Source of the DNA: Burkholderia ambifaria AMMD | GTDB taxonomy: Bacteria; Pseudomonadota; Gammaproteobacteria; Burkholderiales; Burkholderiaceae | Length of the DNA stretch: 64,000 bases | Assembly (NCBI RefSeq): GCF_000203915.1 | Contig: NC_008390.1 | Location: 1,860,001 to 1,924,000, forward strand | Direction of reading: 5' to 3' | Shown: positions 1-9,077 of the stretch, in pieces | Layout of the letters: each line of letters begins with the position of its first letter | Numbering within the stretch: position 1 is the stretch's first letter | The notes under the pieces: generated by a model | Seen by the model: only the letters and a program-made list of their open reading frames with translations | Database searches by the model: none | Told to the model about the DNA's origin: nothing | Translations under genes and position numbers: made by a program

Positions 1-1005
1 CTGGATATACGCCTGCACGCGCTGCTGCTGCGCGGCCGACGCGAGCGCGCCGAGGCGCGTCGTTTCGTCACGCGGATCGCCCGCGACATACGCTTCGGCC
101 GCCTTCTTCGCGATCTCGCGCGCCTCTTCGTAGCGCGCCTCCGGCACGAGCATCCGCGTGTGCGCCGAACAGGTCTGGCCCGCGTTCAGGTAGCACGCGT
201 TGACCGTGCCCTTCACCGCCGCCGCGAAATCGGCATCGTCGAGGATCACCGATGCCGACTTGCCGCCGAGTTCGAGCGCGACACGCTTCACGCCCGCGGC
301 CGCGAGTTCGGCCACGCGCTTGCCGGCACGCGTCGAACCGGTGAACGACACCATGTCGACGTCCGGATCGGTCGCCAGCACCTCGCCGACGACCGGGCCA
401 TACCCGCACACGAGATTGAACACGCCCGGCGGCAGGCCCGCTTCGTGAATCGCTTCGGCGAGCATGAACGCGTTGAGCGGCGCGACTTCGGACGGCTTCA
501 GGACGACGGTGCAGCCGGCCGCGAGTGCCGGTGCGACCTTCAGCGTGATCTGGTTGAGCGGATAATTCCACGGCGTGATCGCCGCGACGACGCCGACCGG
601 CTCGCGCACGACCAGCGAGTTGCCGACCGTCGCCTCGAATTCGAACGATTCGGCGAGCTTCGCGTACGCCTTCCAGTTGTAGATCGGGCCGCCGACCTGG
701 ATCGCGCGCGACAGCTTGATCGGCATTCCGACTTCGCCGGTGATCGACTGCGCGAGTTCCTCGCTGCGCGCCTGCAGGCGCTCGACGATCTTGCGCAGGT
801 AGCCCGCGCGCGTCGCGGCCGGCGTCGCGGCCCATGCGTCGAATGCCGCGCGCGCCGCGCGGATTGCATCCTGCGCGTCCGACGCGACGCCTTCGGGGAT
901 CCGGCCGATCACGGCCTCGGTACCCGAGTCGATCACGTCGATCGTGCCCGTGCCGGCCGGTTTGCGCCATGCGCCGTCGATGTAGAACTGGTCGTAGATT
1001 TTCAT
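1..1005 (-). CDS. Aldehyde dehydrogenase family protein, N-terminal 335 residues (runs off the left edge)
   Basis: Reading the minus strand from an ATG at 1005 gives an open frame to base 1 that begins [18 protein letters not shown]. It contains the ALDH landmarks: the NAD-site stretch with TPWNYPL, the ELGGKS motif with the general-base Glu, and NAGQTCSAH with the catalytic Cys. A strong GGAGG lies about 9 bases upstream of the ATG (complement of 1015-1019). The family is normally about 475-500 residues, so the C-terminal third lies outside the window. It is an NAD(P)-dependent oxidation of an aldehyde to an acid; the substrate cannot be told. The next gene, at 1273, is divergent. Confidence 0.9.
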   Translation of the reverse strand, partial: MKIYDQFYIDGAWRKPAGTGTIDVIDSGTEAVIGRIPEGVASDAQDAIRAARAAFDAWAATPAATRAGYLRKIVERLQARSEELAQSITGEVGMPIKLSRAIQVGGPIYNWKAYAKLAESFEFEATVGNSLVVREPVGVVAAITPWNYPLNQITLKVAPALAAGCTVVLKPSEVAPLNAFMLAEAIHEAGLPPGVFNLVCGYGPVVGEVLATDPDVDMVSFTGSTRAGKRVAELAAAGVKRVALELGGKSASVILDDADFAAAVKGTVNACYLNAGQTCSAHTRMLVPEARYEEAREIAKKAAEAYVAGDPRDETTRLGALASAAQQQRVQAYIQ

Positions 1006-1272
1006 CGTTTTCCGCCTCCAGGGAAGCCGACATTCTAGCGAGCGTTTCCGTCCGCTGGTGTGACGATTGACAGCCATTCGAAAGGACCCGGCGCTATCGC
1101 GCCCTTGCTGTGCCGCCGGCGACGCAGGCCGGCGCGCCCTCCGCGCAGCCGCCGCCGCGTCAGGATCCGCCCGGGTGCGCGGGCAGGCTCGCATCGTGCT
1201 ATGTTTTTATTATCGGCATCGGCCCGTTGCGGCCGGCGCCGCCCGGAATCGACGCATTTCGTGAGCGCTGCC

Positions 1273-1638
1273 ATGTCCGACGCATCCCACACTCTCGGCT
1301 CGCAAGACCGCCTGGAACTGCTTTGCTGGCTCACCTGCGGCAATCTCGGCGCGTTTTACCTCAACGAATCGTGGCCGGACGCCACGTTCCAGGTCCAGGC
1401 CGCGCACCGCTGGCTCGACCGCCATCACCGTCAGGCCGACTGGCTCGCGGTCGCCCGGCTCGCGGCGCTCGCGCAGGACATCGCGAAGCGGCATGCGGGG
1501 TTCGTCGACGCGTCGTGGGCGCGCGACGCAGTGGAGGAAATCGTCGATACCGACGATCTCGACTATCGGGCGAAACTCGTGCAATGGGTGTACGAAGACT
1601 GCTGCAAGGCGCTCGCGGACAAGCGGCTGGCCGATTGA
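1273..1638 (+). CDS. Conserved hypothetical protein, 121 aa
   Basis: The ATG at 1273 opens a 121-residue acidic, tryptophan-rich soluble protein starting MSDASHTLGSQDRLELLC. No signal peptide, membrane segment or known catalytic motif is visible. The frame extends upstream without a stop but the sequence there becomes arginine-rich and unlike coding DNA, so the ATG at 1273 is preferred. It stands alone, divergent from the aldehyde dehydrogenase and convergent with the siderophore operon. The 149-bp gap after it shows no clear terminator. Function unknown. Confidence 0.6.
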   Translation: MSDASHTLGSQDRLELLCWLTCGNLGAFYLNESWPDATFQVQAAHRWLDRHHRQADWLAVARLAALAQDIAKRHAGFVDASWARDAVEEIVDTDDLDYRAKLVQWVYEDCCKALADKRLAD

Positions 1639-1787
1639 GCCGCATCTGGAGCCGCATGCGTGCAGGCGGCTCACTCGCTATGCGCATAGGTTTTATCGTC
1701 GATGCGGACGCAGCAGCCGGAATCGCTGGCGCGGTATGGTGCACGCGCACCGCCCGCTGAGCCGGCGCGCGCGATGCGCGAAAACCG

Positions 1788-3026
1788 TCACGCCGCCGGC
1801 GAGCGCGCCCCAACGCCGCATGTCGCGACGCATACGGCCGCGAGCACCACGCCGATCGACACGAACGGCGCCGCCGGATGCAGTTCGTACAGCATCGTGC
1901 CGGCCAGCGGTGCGACGACCATGCTGAGCCCTTGCGCCATCGACATCGTACCCGCACACGCGGCCTGCTCGTGCGCTTCAACGCGGGTGCTCGCGAGCGC
2001 CGCGACCGCGGGAAATGCTGCGCCCATCCCGCACGCCGCCACGAAGTAGCTCGCGCACAGCAGCATCGGGTGCCCGGCCGGTGCGGCCAGCGTCGACACG
2101 AACCCGATGCCACCCGCCAGCGCGCCCCACCGCAGCCATTGGAGCGGCGCGACCGCACGCAGGCGGCCGACCACCGACTGCGCCGCGATCAGCCCGATGC
2201 CGGCGCTGCCAAGCACGTAGCCGGCCACCATCGACGCGTCGCCCGTTCGCACGTGCAGCCGGTCGATCACGTAAAAGCCGAGCACGCTGTTCGCGATCAT
2301 CACCGCGCTGTACAGCGCGAACGCGCTGCACCACGGCAGGCGCACGCGCGGATCAGTCGGCTTCAGCCGCGGCGACGCCCGCCGCACTGCATGCGCGCCG
2401 TCGTCGCGCAGCCGTCGCAGCCCCGCCAGTCCCGCGAGCGGCAGGAGCGCGAAAACGGCGAGCGCGAGCGTCATGTCGAACCCGGCCAACCAGCCCGCAA
2501 GCGGCGGCGCGAGCACCATCCCGATCGCACCCGCTGCACCGAATCGCGCGATCACGGCCGCGCGCCCCGTGGCCGGCGTCCGGTCCGCGATCCACGCCAT
2601 GGCCGCGACGGGCAGCCCCGCATAACAACCGCCCATCGCCGCGCGCGTGACGAGCAGCGCGGCAAAGCCCACCCATACCGGCGGCACGGCGCTGCCGCCG
2701 TCGCGTAACGCCCAGCCAACGTAGCCGGTCAGCAGCAGCGAACTCGCAACGAAGCCGCCGATCGCCGCGCGCATCGCCGGCAGCCGCCCGCGGGTGTCCG
2801 CCACGCGCCCCCAGCGCGGCGCGGCGATCATCCACACGAGCCCGACGATGCCGATGATCGCGCCGACGTGCAGTGGCTCGAGATGCATGCGCCGCGCCAT
2901 CGGTCCGGCGATCGTGACGAATACATAGGTGCCGGCCACCATCGCGAAATTGGCGAGCAGCAGCGGCAGGAAAGACCTGCCGGCATCGGCCGGCGTAGGC
3001 AGCGAATCAGCGGAAGTCGTCGACAT
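1788..3026 (-). CDS. MFS transporter, probable catechol siderophore exporter (EntS-like role)
   Basis: A 412-residue protein with about 12 hydrophobic segments and the short glycine-rich, arginine-containing loops of the major facilitator superfamily (for example the ARWGRVADTRGR loop after helix 2). It is the last gene of the siderophore operon, 54 bp after entA. Enterobactin-type clusters usually carry an MFS exporter (EntS), so export of the finished catechol siderophore is the natural reading, though import of the ferric complex cannot be excluded from sequence. The start at 3026 (MSTTSADSLP) is preferred over an in-frame ATG at 3062, because a GGA-containing site precedes it and the extra N-terminus is not hydrophobic. 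Confidence 0.85.
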   Translation of the reverse strand: MSTTSADSLPTPADAGRSFLPLLLANFAMVAGTYVFVTIAGPMARRMHLEPLHVGAIIGIVGLVWMIAAPRWGRVADTRGRLPAMRAAIGGFVASSLLLTGYVGWALRDGGSAVPPVWVGFAALLVTRAAMGGCYAGLPVAAMAWIADRTPATGRAAVIARFGAAGAIGMVLAPPLAGWLAGFDMTLALAVFALLPLAGLAGLRRLRDDGAHAVRRASPRLKPTDPRVRLPWCSAFALYSAVMIANSVLGFYVIDRLHVRTGDASMVAGYVLGSAGIGLIAAQSVVGRLRAVAPLQWLRWGALAGGIGFVSTLAAPAGHPMLLCASYFVAACGMGAAFPAVAALASTRVEAHEQAACAGTMSMAQGLSMVVAPLAGTMLYELHPAAPFVSIGVVLAAVCVATCGVGARSPAA

Positions 3027-3080
3027 AAGGTGTTCCGATGAAAGAAGGTAAGCGTCGTGCAACGGAAGGCGGACGGGCGA

Positions 3081-3875
3081 TCACACGCCGAGCGTCGCGC
3101 CGCCGTCGACGCACAGCGTGTGCAGTGTCACGTGGCGCGCGGCATCGGACAGCAGGAACAGCACGGTGCCGGCTATGTCGTCGGGGGCCGCAATGCGGCC
3201 GAGCGGGATGCCCGTGCGATAGGTTTCGAGCGAACCCGCGATGACGCCCGCCGGGCCTTCCGGGCCGCGCCACAGTTGGCGCTGCATCGGCGTGTCGGTC
3301 GAACCCGGCGCGACGATGTTGCAGCGAATGCCGTGGCCGGCCAGTTCCAGGCCGAGGCAGCGCGTAAACTGATGCGCGGCGGCCTTCGACGCGGCGTAGG
3401 CGGCCATCTGCGTGCGCGGCACGAGCGCTGCATTCGACCCGACAGTCACGATGCTGCCCGCGCGCCGCTCGATCATGTGCTGTGCGACCGCGCGCGACAG
3501 GTGGAACACGCCATGCGCGTTCACTGCGAAGCAATGCGCCCAGTCGTCGTCGGTCAGGGACGTCGCGGCCGCGAGCCGCAGCACGCCGGCGACGTTCGCG
3601 AGCATGCCGATCGGGCCGACCGTCCCCTCCACGTGCTCGATCGCCGCGCGCACGGCGCGCGCGTCGGCCACGTCGACCGCGAACGGATGGACGCGGCCCG
3701 GCGCCGGCGGGCGATCCTCGTGCGCACGCGAGAGCGCGTCTGCGTCGATGTCGAACGCGGCGACGTCGACCCCGCACGCGGCGAGCGCGCGAACCACCGC
3801 GGCGCCGATCCCGCGCGCCGCGCCCGTCACGACGGCCACGCCCGCCGGAAATGTCATCTCGGTTTCCCTGCTCAT
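3081..3875 (-). CDS. entA: 2,3-dihydro-2,3-dihydroxybenzoate dehydrogenase (EntA-like SDR)
   Basis: A short-chain dehydrogenase of 264 residues. It has the TGAARGIG cofactor motif near residue 15, the catalytic YAASK motif, and the stretch NIVAPGSTDTPMQRQLW, which is typical of EntA/DhbA. It oxidises 2,3-dihydro-2,3-dihydroxybenzoate to 2,3-dihydroxybenzoate with NAD+, the last step in making the catechol acid. The start codon overlaps the NRPS stop (ATGA at 3872-3875), which indicates translational coupling. An internal Met (3857) is an alternative start that would give 258 residues. Context with entC, entB and entE makes the assignment firm. Confidence 0.93.
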   Translation of the reverse strand: MSRETEMTFPAGVAVVTGAARGIGAAVVRALAACGVDVAAFDIDADALSRAHEDRPPAPGRVHPFAVDVADARAVRAAIEHVEGTVGPIGMLANVAGVLRLAAATSLTDDDWAHCFAVNAHGVFHLSRAVAQHMIERRAGSIVTVGSNAALVPRTQMAAYAASKAAAHQFTRCLGLELAGHGIRCNIVAPGSTDTPMQRQLWRGPEGPAGVIAGSLETYRTGIPLGRIAAPDDIAGTVLFLLSDAARHVTLHTLCVDGGATLGV

Positions 3876-6800
3876 CGATTCGCGTTCCTCATAACGGTTT
3901 CCATGTCGGCCCATGCGGCGAGCCGTTCGGTCAGTGCGGCGCCGATCGCCGCCATCGGCTCGGGATCGGACATCCCGTCGTGCGAGCAGTCGAGCGCCAC
4001 GCAAGTCGTCAACGCCACCGGCCGGAGCGCGGCCCAGCTGTCGGGCGTCGGCGTGCCGGGCCGCTTGCGGGTCGCGTTGAACAGCAGCAGTTCGCCGCCG
4101 TAATGCGGGGGCGGCGCCGCGCGGAACAGGCGCATCTGCCGCAGCGTCGCGCCGACCAGCGCGTCGAGCCCCGCGCCGCCGAGCGCGGCGAACGGGCTGT
4201 TCGCGCGCAGCAGGCGCTGCCGCAGCAGCACGTCGGACAACGCCGCCGTGTCGAAATCGCCGTTCACCGTCAGCAGGATCCGCAGCGCGTCGCCAGTCTC
4301 CGGCTGTGGCTGGGCCGTCCACGCGGACGACGGATAACTGTCCATCAGCGCGAGCACGCCGACCGGCGCGCCGGCGCGTTCGAGGGCCGCGGCGACCGCG
4401 TACGCGAGCGCGCCGCCCACCGACCAGCCGAGCAGGTGGTACGGACCGTCCGGCTGCAGCGCCCGCACGCGCCGCACATAGGTGTCGACGAGCGCGTCGA
4501 AATCGGCCGCGCCGTTCGTGTCGCCGACCGACAGTTGCAGCCCGTCGATCGTCGTGTCGGGCAGGTACGCGGCGACGCGCAGGTAGCTCCACGCGAGGCC
4601 GTCGGCCGGATGGATGCAGATCAGCCGCTGCGCGGGCGCGCCAGCCGTCTGGATCGCGAGATGCGGTGCGAACGCATCACGCTCCGCGCGCGGCCGGTAC
4701 GGCAGCGGCGTACGCAGCGCGGCCGTCAGTGCCGCGACCGTCGCATGGCGGAACAGCATCGACACAGGCACATCGCGACCGAGCGCGGTCGCCAGCCGGG
4801 CGCTCATCTGGATCGCCTGTAACGACTTGCCGCCGATCTCGAAGAAATTCGAATCTGGCGTCAGCGCGACGCCGCCGAGCACGCTGCGCCACGCGTGCAT
4901 CACCTGCCGTTCGAGCGCGTCGGCGCGCGGATCGTCGTCCACGCCGATGCGGCCCGCTATCGCCAGTTGCCGCAATGCGTTGCGATCGGTCTTGCCGTTG
5001 ACGTTGCGCGGCAGCCGTTCGAGCACGTGCCATGCGTCGGGAATCGCCGCGGCCGGCAGCGCGTCGGCGAGCCGCGCCCGCAGCGCGGCCGTGTCGTCGA
5101 CCCCGGCGACGAACGCCGCGAGTGTCGTCACGTCGGCGTCGCCGCGCAGTGCGACGACCGCCGCCTCGCGCACATCCGGCGTGCGCAGCAGCCAGTCCTC
5201 GATCTCGCGCGGATCGATGCGCACGCCGCTGATCTTCACCTCGTGGTCGATCCGGCCGTCGAACACCAGCCGGCCGTCGCGCACGGTGGCGAGATCGCCG
5301 GTCCGGTACGCGCGCACGCCGCTCCCGGGCAGCCTGACGAAGCGCCCGGACGTCAGCGCCGCATTGCCCGGATAGCCTAGCGCAAGCGCATCGCCGCACA
5401 GCACCAGTTCGCCCGTGCGGCCCTCGGCCACCGGATACAGCCGCTCGTCGACGACACACGCGTCGACGCCCGCGCGCGGCGTGCCGATCGGCACCAGCTC
5501 GCCGTCGCGCCAGATCGCGCCGGGGCCACTCACGCAGGCGGCCGTCGCGATGATCGTCGTTTCGGTCGGGCCATAGGTGTTCAGCAGCGCCAGATGCGGC
5601 AGGTGCGCATGCCAGCGCCGGATCCGCTCCGGCAACGCGGCCTCCCCGCCGATGATCGTCAGGCGCACGCCGGCGAGGCGCTGCGCATGGCGTGCGTCCA
5701 GTGCGTGGGCGAGCACGTGCCAGTAAGCGGTCGGCAGATCGAGCACCGTGATGCGGCGGCGTTCGACCTCGGCCGTAAACGCGTCGACCGAGTCGAGCAT
5801 CGCGTCGTCGCGCAATACGAGCGTCGCGCCGTTGCAGAGCGTCGCGAATATCTCCTCGAAGCTCGCATCGAAATGCAGCGGCGCGAACTGCAGCGTGCGG
5901 TCGCCCGGACCGATCCGATACAGGTCGCGCGTGCTCGCGACGAAATGCGCGAGCGCGCCGCGCCCGACCAGCACGCCGTTCGGCCGGCCGGTCGATCCCG
6001 ACGTGTACAGCAGGTACGCGGGCCGGGCCGCATCGGGCGCCACGCACACCACGTCGTGCGGCAACGGCACGCGCGCCGCGTCCAGATCGAGCACCGACCG
6101 CTCGCCCGCGCATTCGCGATACGCATCGCGCGTGATCACCAGTGCGGGCGCCGCATCGGCCAGCATCGCCGCGACGCGCTGCGGCGGTCCGTCCGGATCG
6201 ATCGGCACGATCGTCGCGCCGACCTTCAGCACGGCCAGCATCGCGGCGATCACGTCGGGCGCACGCGGCGCGGCGATCGCGACGCGTGCATTGCACCCCA
6301 CGCCCCGTCGTTCGAGTTCCGTCGCGAGTGCAGCGGCGTCAGCGAGCAACGACCGGTAGTCGATGCGCCGGTCACCGGCCTCGATCGCCGGATGCGACGG
6401 TGCATCGCGCGCGATGCGCTCGATCCTCGCGAGCACGTCGTCGCACGGCCCGGCGATCGGCGCGCCGCGCACGATCGACGGCGCGGGCATCCCCTCGAGC
6501 AACGCGCCGACAGGCGCATCCGGCGCCTGTTCGGCAAATGCGTCGAGCCACTCGGCAAGGTTGCGCGCATGCGCGGCGAGCACGGCCTCGTCGTACGCGT
6601 TCGGGTTCGCTTCCAGCGTCAGGTGCCACGCGCCGCCACGCACGGTGAGCGTCACGTTCAGATCCTTCACCGGGCCACCGCTCACCGCGCGCGTATCGCT
6701 CGCGAGCCCGTGGAACACGACCCGGCGTTCGAACGGCATCACGTTGACGGCCTGATTGAACAGGAACGCGTTGCGCTCCAGCAGCCCGAGATCGCCGCGA

Positions 6801-7786
6801 ATCCAGCCGTACCGGTAATACAGATGCGGCCGGATCGCGCGCAGGCGCGCCGCGCATTCGCGCGCGAGCGCACGCGGCGAGCGTTCGGCGTCGACGTGCA
6901 TGCGCAGCGGCACGATGTTCATCGCCATGCACGGCACGCCGAGCGCCGGCGTGCCAAGCCGGTTCATCACCGGCAGCCCGAGCGTCAGGTCGCGCTGGCC
7001 GCCCTGCTTCGCGAGCCAGATGCCGACCGCGCACAGCAGCCACGCATTCCAGTCGACGTCGACTCGCTCGGCGGCCGCGCGCAGCGCGTGCACGCGGTCG
7101 GCGTCGAGCACGCGCGTCGCTCGCCGCGCGTCGGCGGCGATGTCCTGTTTCGGCGCGAGTACGAGCGGCGCGGGCACGTCGCGCAGATGCGCACGCCAGA
7201 ACGCGCGATCGGCATCGAAGCCGCCGTCGGCGCGATAACGCGCCTCGGCCTCCACAACGCGATCCAGCCGCCAGTCGGGCAGCGCCGGCAGCGGCCCGCC
7301 GCCGACGCGCGCGTTGTAGCGGGCGCCCACGGCCTGCTGCAGCAGCCCGTAGCCGAAGCCGTCGAGCGCGATGTGATGCACCTGCAGATACCACCAGTGC
7401 CGGGTCGGCGACAGCCGCAGCAGCGCGGTACGGTACAGCGGATCGGCTGTCACGTCGCAGCAGACCGACAGCGACGCCTGCATCCACGCGTGCGCCGCCT
7501 GCACGGGATCGGCTTGCGCCGACAGGTCGACGAGCGGCAAGCGCGTGCGCGGCGTCCGGCGCGCCTGCCACAGCGCATCGTCCTGCCACACGAACCGCAT
7601 GTGCAGCGCGTCGGCGTGATCGAGCACGGCCTCGACGCTGTCGGTCAGCGCGGCGACGTCGAGCGCGCCGTCGAGCTCGACGGTCTCGGCCGTCAGATAG
7701 CCCGGATCGTCGGAGTCGACCTGTTGCGCGACCCAGATTCCGTATTGCGCGGAAGTCGCGCGGATCGGCAAGGATTCGTTTTTCAT
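3872..7786 (-). CDS. Single-module nonribosomal peptide synthetase C-A-T-TE for a catechol siderophore
   Basis: 1304 residues, the size and architecture of EntF. Condensation domain: HHIALDG at 137-143. Adenylation domain: LLYTSGSTGRPNG at 592-604, FDASFEE from 639, NTYGPTETT at 736-744, NGK with the catalytic Lys at 932. Carrier protein: GGKSLQ with Ser988. Thioesterase: GWSVGG around 1120-1125 and a C-terminal CSHDGM. The A-domain pocket reads D640, A641, E644, D683, I711, G713, T737, I745, I746, K932. Acidic residues at the 239- and 278-equivalent positions are usual for Lys/Orn-type substrates and differ from the serine code of EntF. I infer acylation of a diamino acid, probably lysine, by dihydroxybenzoate. 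The usual Lys of the A3 loop is Asn603. The start at 7786 (MKNESLPIRA) is fixed by the beginning of C-domain homology; longer frames upstream are noise. Confidence 0.93.
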   Translation of the reverse strand: MKNESLPIRATSAQYGIWVAQQVDSDDPGYLTAETVELDGALDVAALTDSVEAVLDHADALHMRFVWQDDALWQARRTPRTRLPLVDLSAQADPVQAAHAWMQASLSVCCDVTADPLYRTALLRLSPTRHWWYLQVHHIALDGFGYGLLQQAVGARYNARVGGGPLPALPDWRLDRVVEAEARYRADGGFDADRAFWRAHLRDVPAPLVLAPKQDIAADARRATRVLDADRVHALRAAAERVDVDWNAWLLCAVGIWLAKQGGQRDLTLGLPVMNRLGTPALGVPCMAMNIVPLRMHVDAERSPRALARECAARLRAIRPHLYYRYGWIRGDLGLLERNAFLFNQAVNVMPFERRVVFHGLASDTRAVSGGPVKDLNVTLTVRGGAWHLTLEANPNAYDEAVLAAHARNLAEWLDAFAEQAPDAPVGALLEGMPAPSIVRGAPIAGPCDDVLARIERIARDAPSHPAIEAGDRRIDYRSLLADAAALATELERRGVGCNARVAIAAPRAPDVIAAMLAVLKVGATIVPIDPDGPPQRVAAMLADAAPALVITRDAYRECAGERSVLDLDAARVPLPHDVVCVAPDAARPAYLLYTSGSTGRPNGVLVGRGALAHFVASTRDLYRIGPGDRTLQFAPLHFDASFEEIFATLCNGATLVLRDDAMLDSVDAFTAEVERRRITVLDLPTAYWHVLAHALDARHAQRLAGVRLTIIGGEAALPERIRRWHAHLPHLALLNTYGPTETTIIATAACVSGPGAIWRDGELVPIGTPRAGVDACVVDERLYPVAEGRTGELVLCGDALALGYPGNAALTSGRFVRLPGSGVRAYRTGDLATVRDGRLVFDGRIDHEVKISGVRIDPREIEDWLLRTPDVREAAVVALRGDADVTTLAAFVAGVDDTAALRARLADALPAAAIPDAWHVLERLPRNVNGKTDRNALRQLAIAGRIGVDDDPRADALERQVMHAWRSVLGGVALTPDSNFFEIGGKSLQAIQMSARLATALGRDVPVSMLFRHATVAALTAALRTPLPYRPRAERDAFAPHLAIQTAGAPAQRLICIHPADGLAWSYLRVAAYLPDTTIDGLQLSVGDTNGAADFDALVDTYVRRVRALQPDGPYHLLGWSVGGALAYAVAAALERAGAPVGVLALMDSYPSSAWTAQPQPETGDALRILLTVNGDFDTAALSDVLLRQRLLRANSPFAALGGAGLDALVGATLRQMRLFRAAPPPHYGGELLLFNATRKRPGTPTPDSWAALRPVALTTCVALDCSHDGMSDPEPMAAIGAALTERLAAWADMETVMRNANR

Positions 7787-7830
7787 CAGCAGGCTTGCTC
7801 CGAAGTTCGTTGAGCCGGAGGCGGGCCGCG

Positions 7831-8157
7831 TCACGCGCCCCGCTCCCATGCGACCACCAGCGCCCGGTTGCGCGACATCAGCACCAGGTGCTCGTCCATC
7901 ACGTACTGGATCTGCTCGAGCCGCTCCGAAGAATCGGCTTCGCAGCGCAGCTGCAGCATGTCGTCGGTGCGCAGCATCCGGCAGACGCCGTACGGGAAAT
8001 CGATGGTCGCGCGATGTTCGTCGAACACGACGGGTACCTTGATCGCGTAGTGCTTGCACAGCTTGAACAGCACGCGGTCGGCCTGCGGCACCGACACCTG
8101 CGCCGTGCTCACGAACGACGCCGGACGCGCATCGGGCATCCCCGGATGCGCCGTCAT
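7831..8157 (-). CDS. DUF2218-family small protein in the siderophore operon
   Basis: 108 residues. The core matches what I recall of the DUF2218 family: LFKLCKHYAIKVPV, then IDFPYGVCRML, then an acidic middle, then a DEHL near the C-terminus. The family is often found beside siderophore genes but has no established biochemical role. The start ATG at 8157 overlaps the entB stop (ATGA at 8154-8157), so it is translated with entB and sits just before the NRPS. It is small and soluble with no signal peptide. A role as an assembly or iron-handling accessory is only inference from position. The longer frame upstream is a shadow of entB. Confidence 0.82.
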   Translation of the reverse strand: MTAHPGMPDARPASFVSTAQVSVPQADRVLFKLCKHYAIKVPVVFDEHRATIDFPYGVCRMLRTDDMLQLRCEADSSERLEQIQYVMDEHLVLMSRNRALVVAWERGA

Positions 8158-9029
8158 GCGCTCACCTGCGCCGCGCGCTGCAGCACCTGCGTCCATGCGC
8201 CTAGCGTCGGCTGCTCGGCGAGCTGGACGAACGTGACGTCGTAGCCTTGCGCGCGCCACTGCTCGACGAGCGTCATCATCCGGATCGAATCGAGCCCGCA
8301 ATCGATCAGATTGTCGTGCTCGCGCAGGTCGGCGGCCGGTATCCGCAGGCTGCGGGCGACCTGCGCCGCGATTGCGACCAGCATGGGTGCAGAATCATCC
8401 GCCGGCGCGACGCCTACGAGCGCGTCCGTGGTCACCGCCATCCCGCAGCGGCCCGCCACGTAGTCGAGCGCCATTCGGTGCTCGCGCTCGGAGAAATCCG
8501 CGAGCGCGTCGGCGACGAAGAACGGCTGCACGTCGCGCATGAACGCATCGCAAGCGGTCATCAGACAGCCGATGTGCGCATAGATCCCGCAAATCGCAAG
8601 CTGGTCGCGCGCCTGCTCGCGCAGGCACGTCTCGAGCGGCGAGCGCCGGAACGCGCTGTAGCGCCACTTGTCGAGCACCGTATCGCCGGACGCCGGTGCG
8701 AGCGCGTCGCAGATCGCCGCGCGCGACGGCTGCGCGGTGAGGCCCGGCCCCCACATGTCGGTCAGGAGCGCCCGGTCGGCCGCCGCCTGAGTCGCCGGCT
8801 GCGCGGTGTAGTAGACCGGCATCCCGGCCGCACGCGCGAAATCGATCAAGCGGCGTACATGCGCGACGAGCGTCGGCACGGGCGCGGCCGCACGGTCATA
8901 GAAGTCGAGGAAGTAATCCTGCATGTCGTGCACGAGCAGCGCCGCGCGGTGCGGGTCGAACCGCCAGTTCACGCGGTTCGCCGGCAGCTCGGCCGGCATC
9001 GGATAGGAAGCGATTTTCGGAATGGCCAT
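8154..9029 (-). CDS. entB: Isochorismatase with C-terminal aryl carrier protein domain (EntB-like)
   Basis: 291 residues, two domains. Residues 1-205 are an isochorismatase: [10 protein letters not shown] with Asp35, [14 protein letters not shown] with Lys121, and YAHIGC around 150-155 form the hydrolase site that converts isochorismate to 2,3-dihydro-2,3-dihydroxybenzoate and pyruvate. Residues 215-291 are an aryl carrier protein with the phosphopantetheine Ser248 in GLDSIRMM, which receives dihydroxybenzoate from EntE and passes it to the NRPS. The bifunctional layout is the same as E. coli EntB (285 residues). It lies 48 bp after entE and overlaps the next gene by an ATGA. Confidence 0.95.
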   Translation of the reverse strand: MAIPKIASYPMPAELPANRVNWRFDPHRAALLVHDMQDYFLDFYDRAAAPVPTLVAHVRRLIDFARAAGMPVYYTAQPATQAAADRALLTDMWGPGLTAQPSRAAICDALAPASGDTVLDKWRYSAFRRSPLETCLREQARDQLAICGIYAHIGCLMTACDAFMRDVQPFFVADALADFSEREHRMALDYVAGRCGMAVTTDALVGVAPADDSAPMLVAIAAQVARSLRIPAADLREHDNLIDCGLDSIRMMTLVEQWRAQGYDVTFVQLAEQPTLGAWTQVLQRAAQVSA

Positions 9030-9077
9030 GATGGACAGGATTGGAATGGAGGAATCGACCGGACGTCGCCGCGCCCG

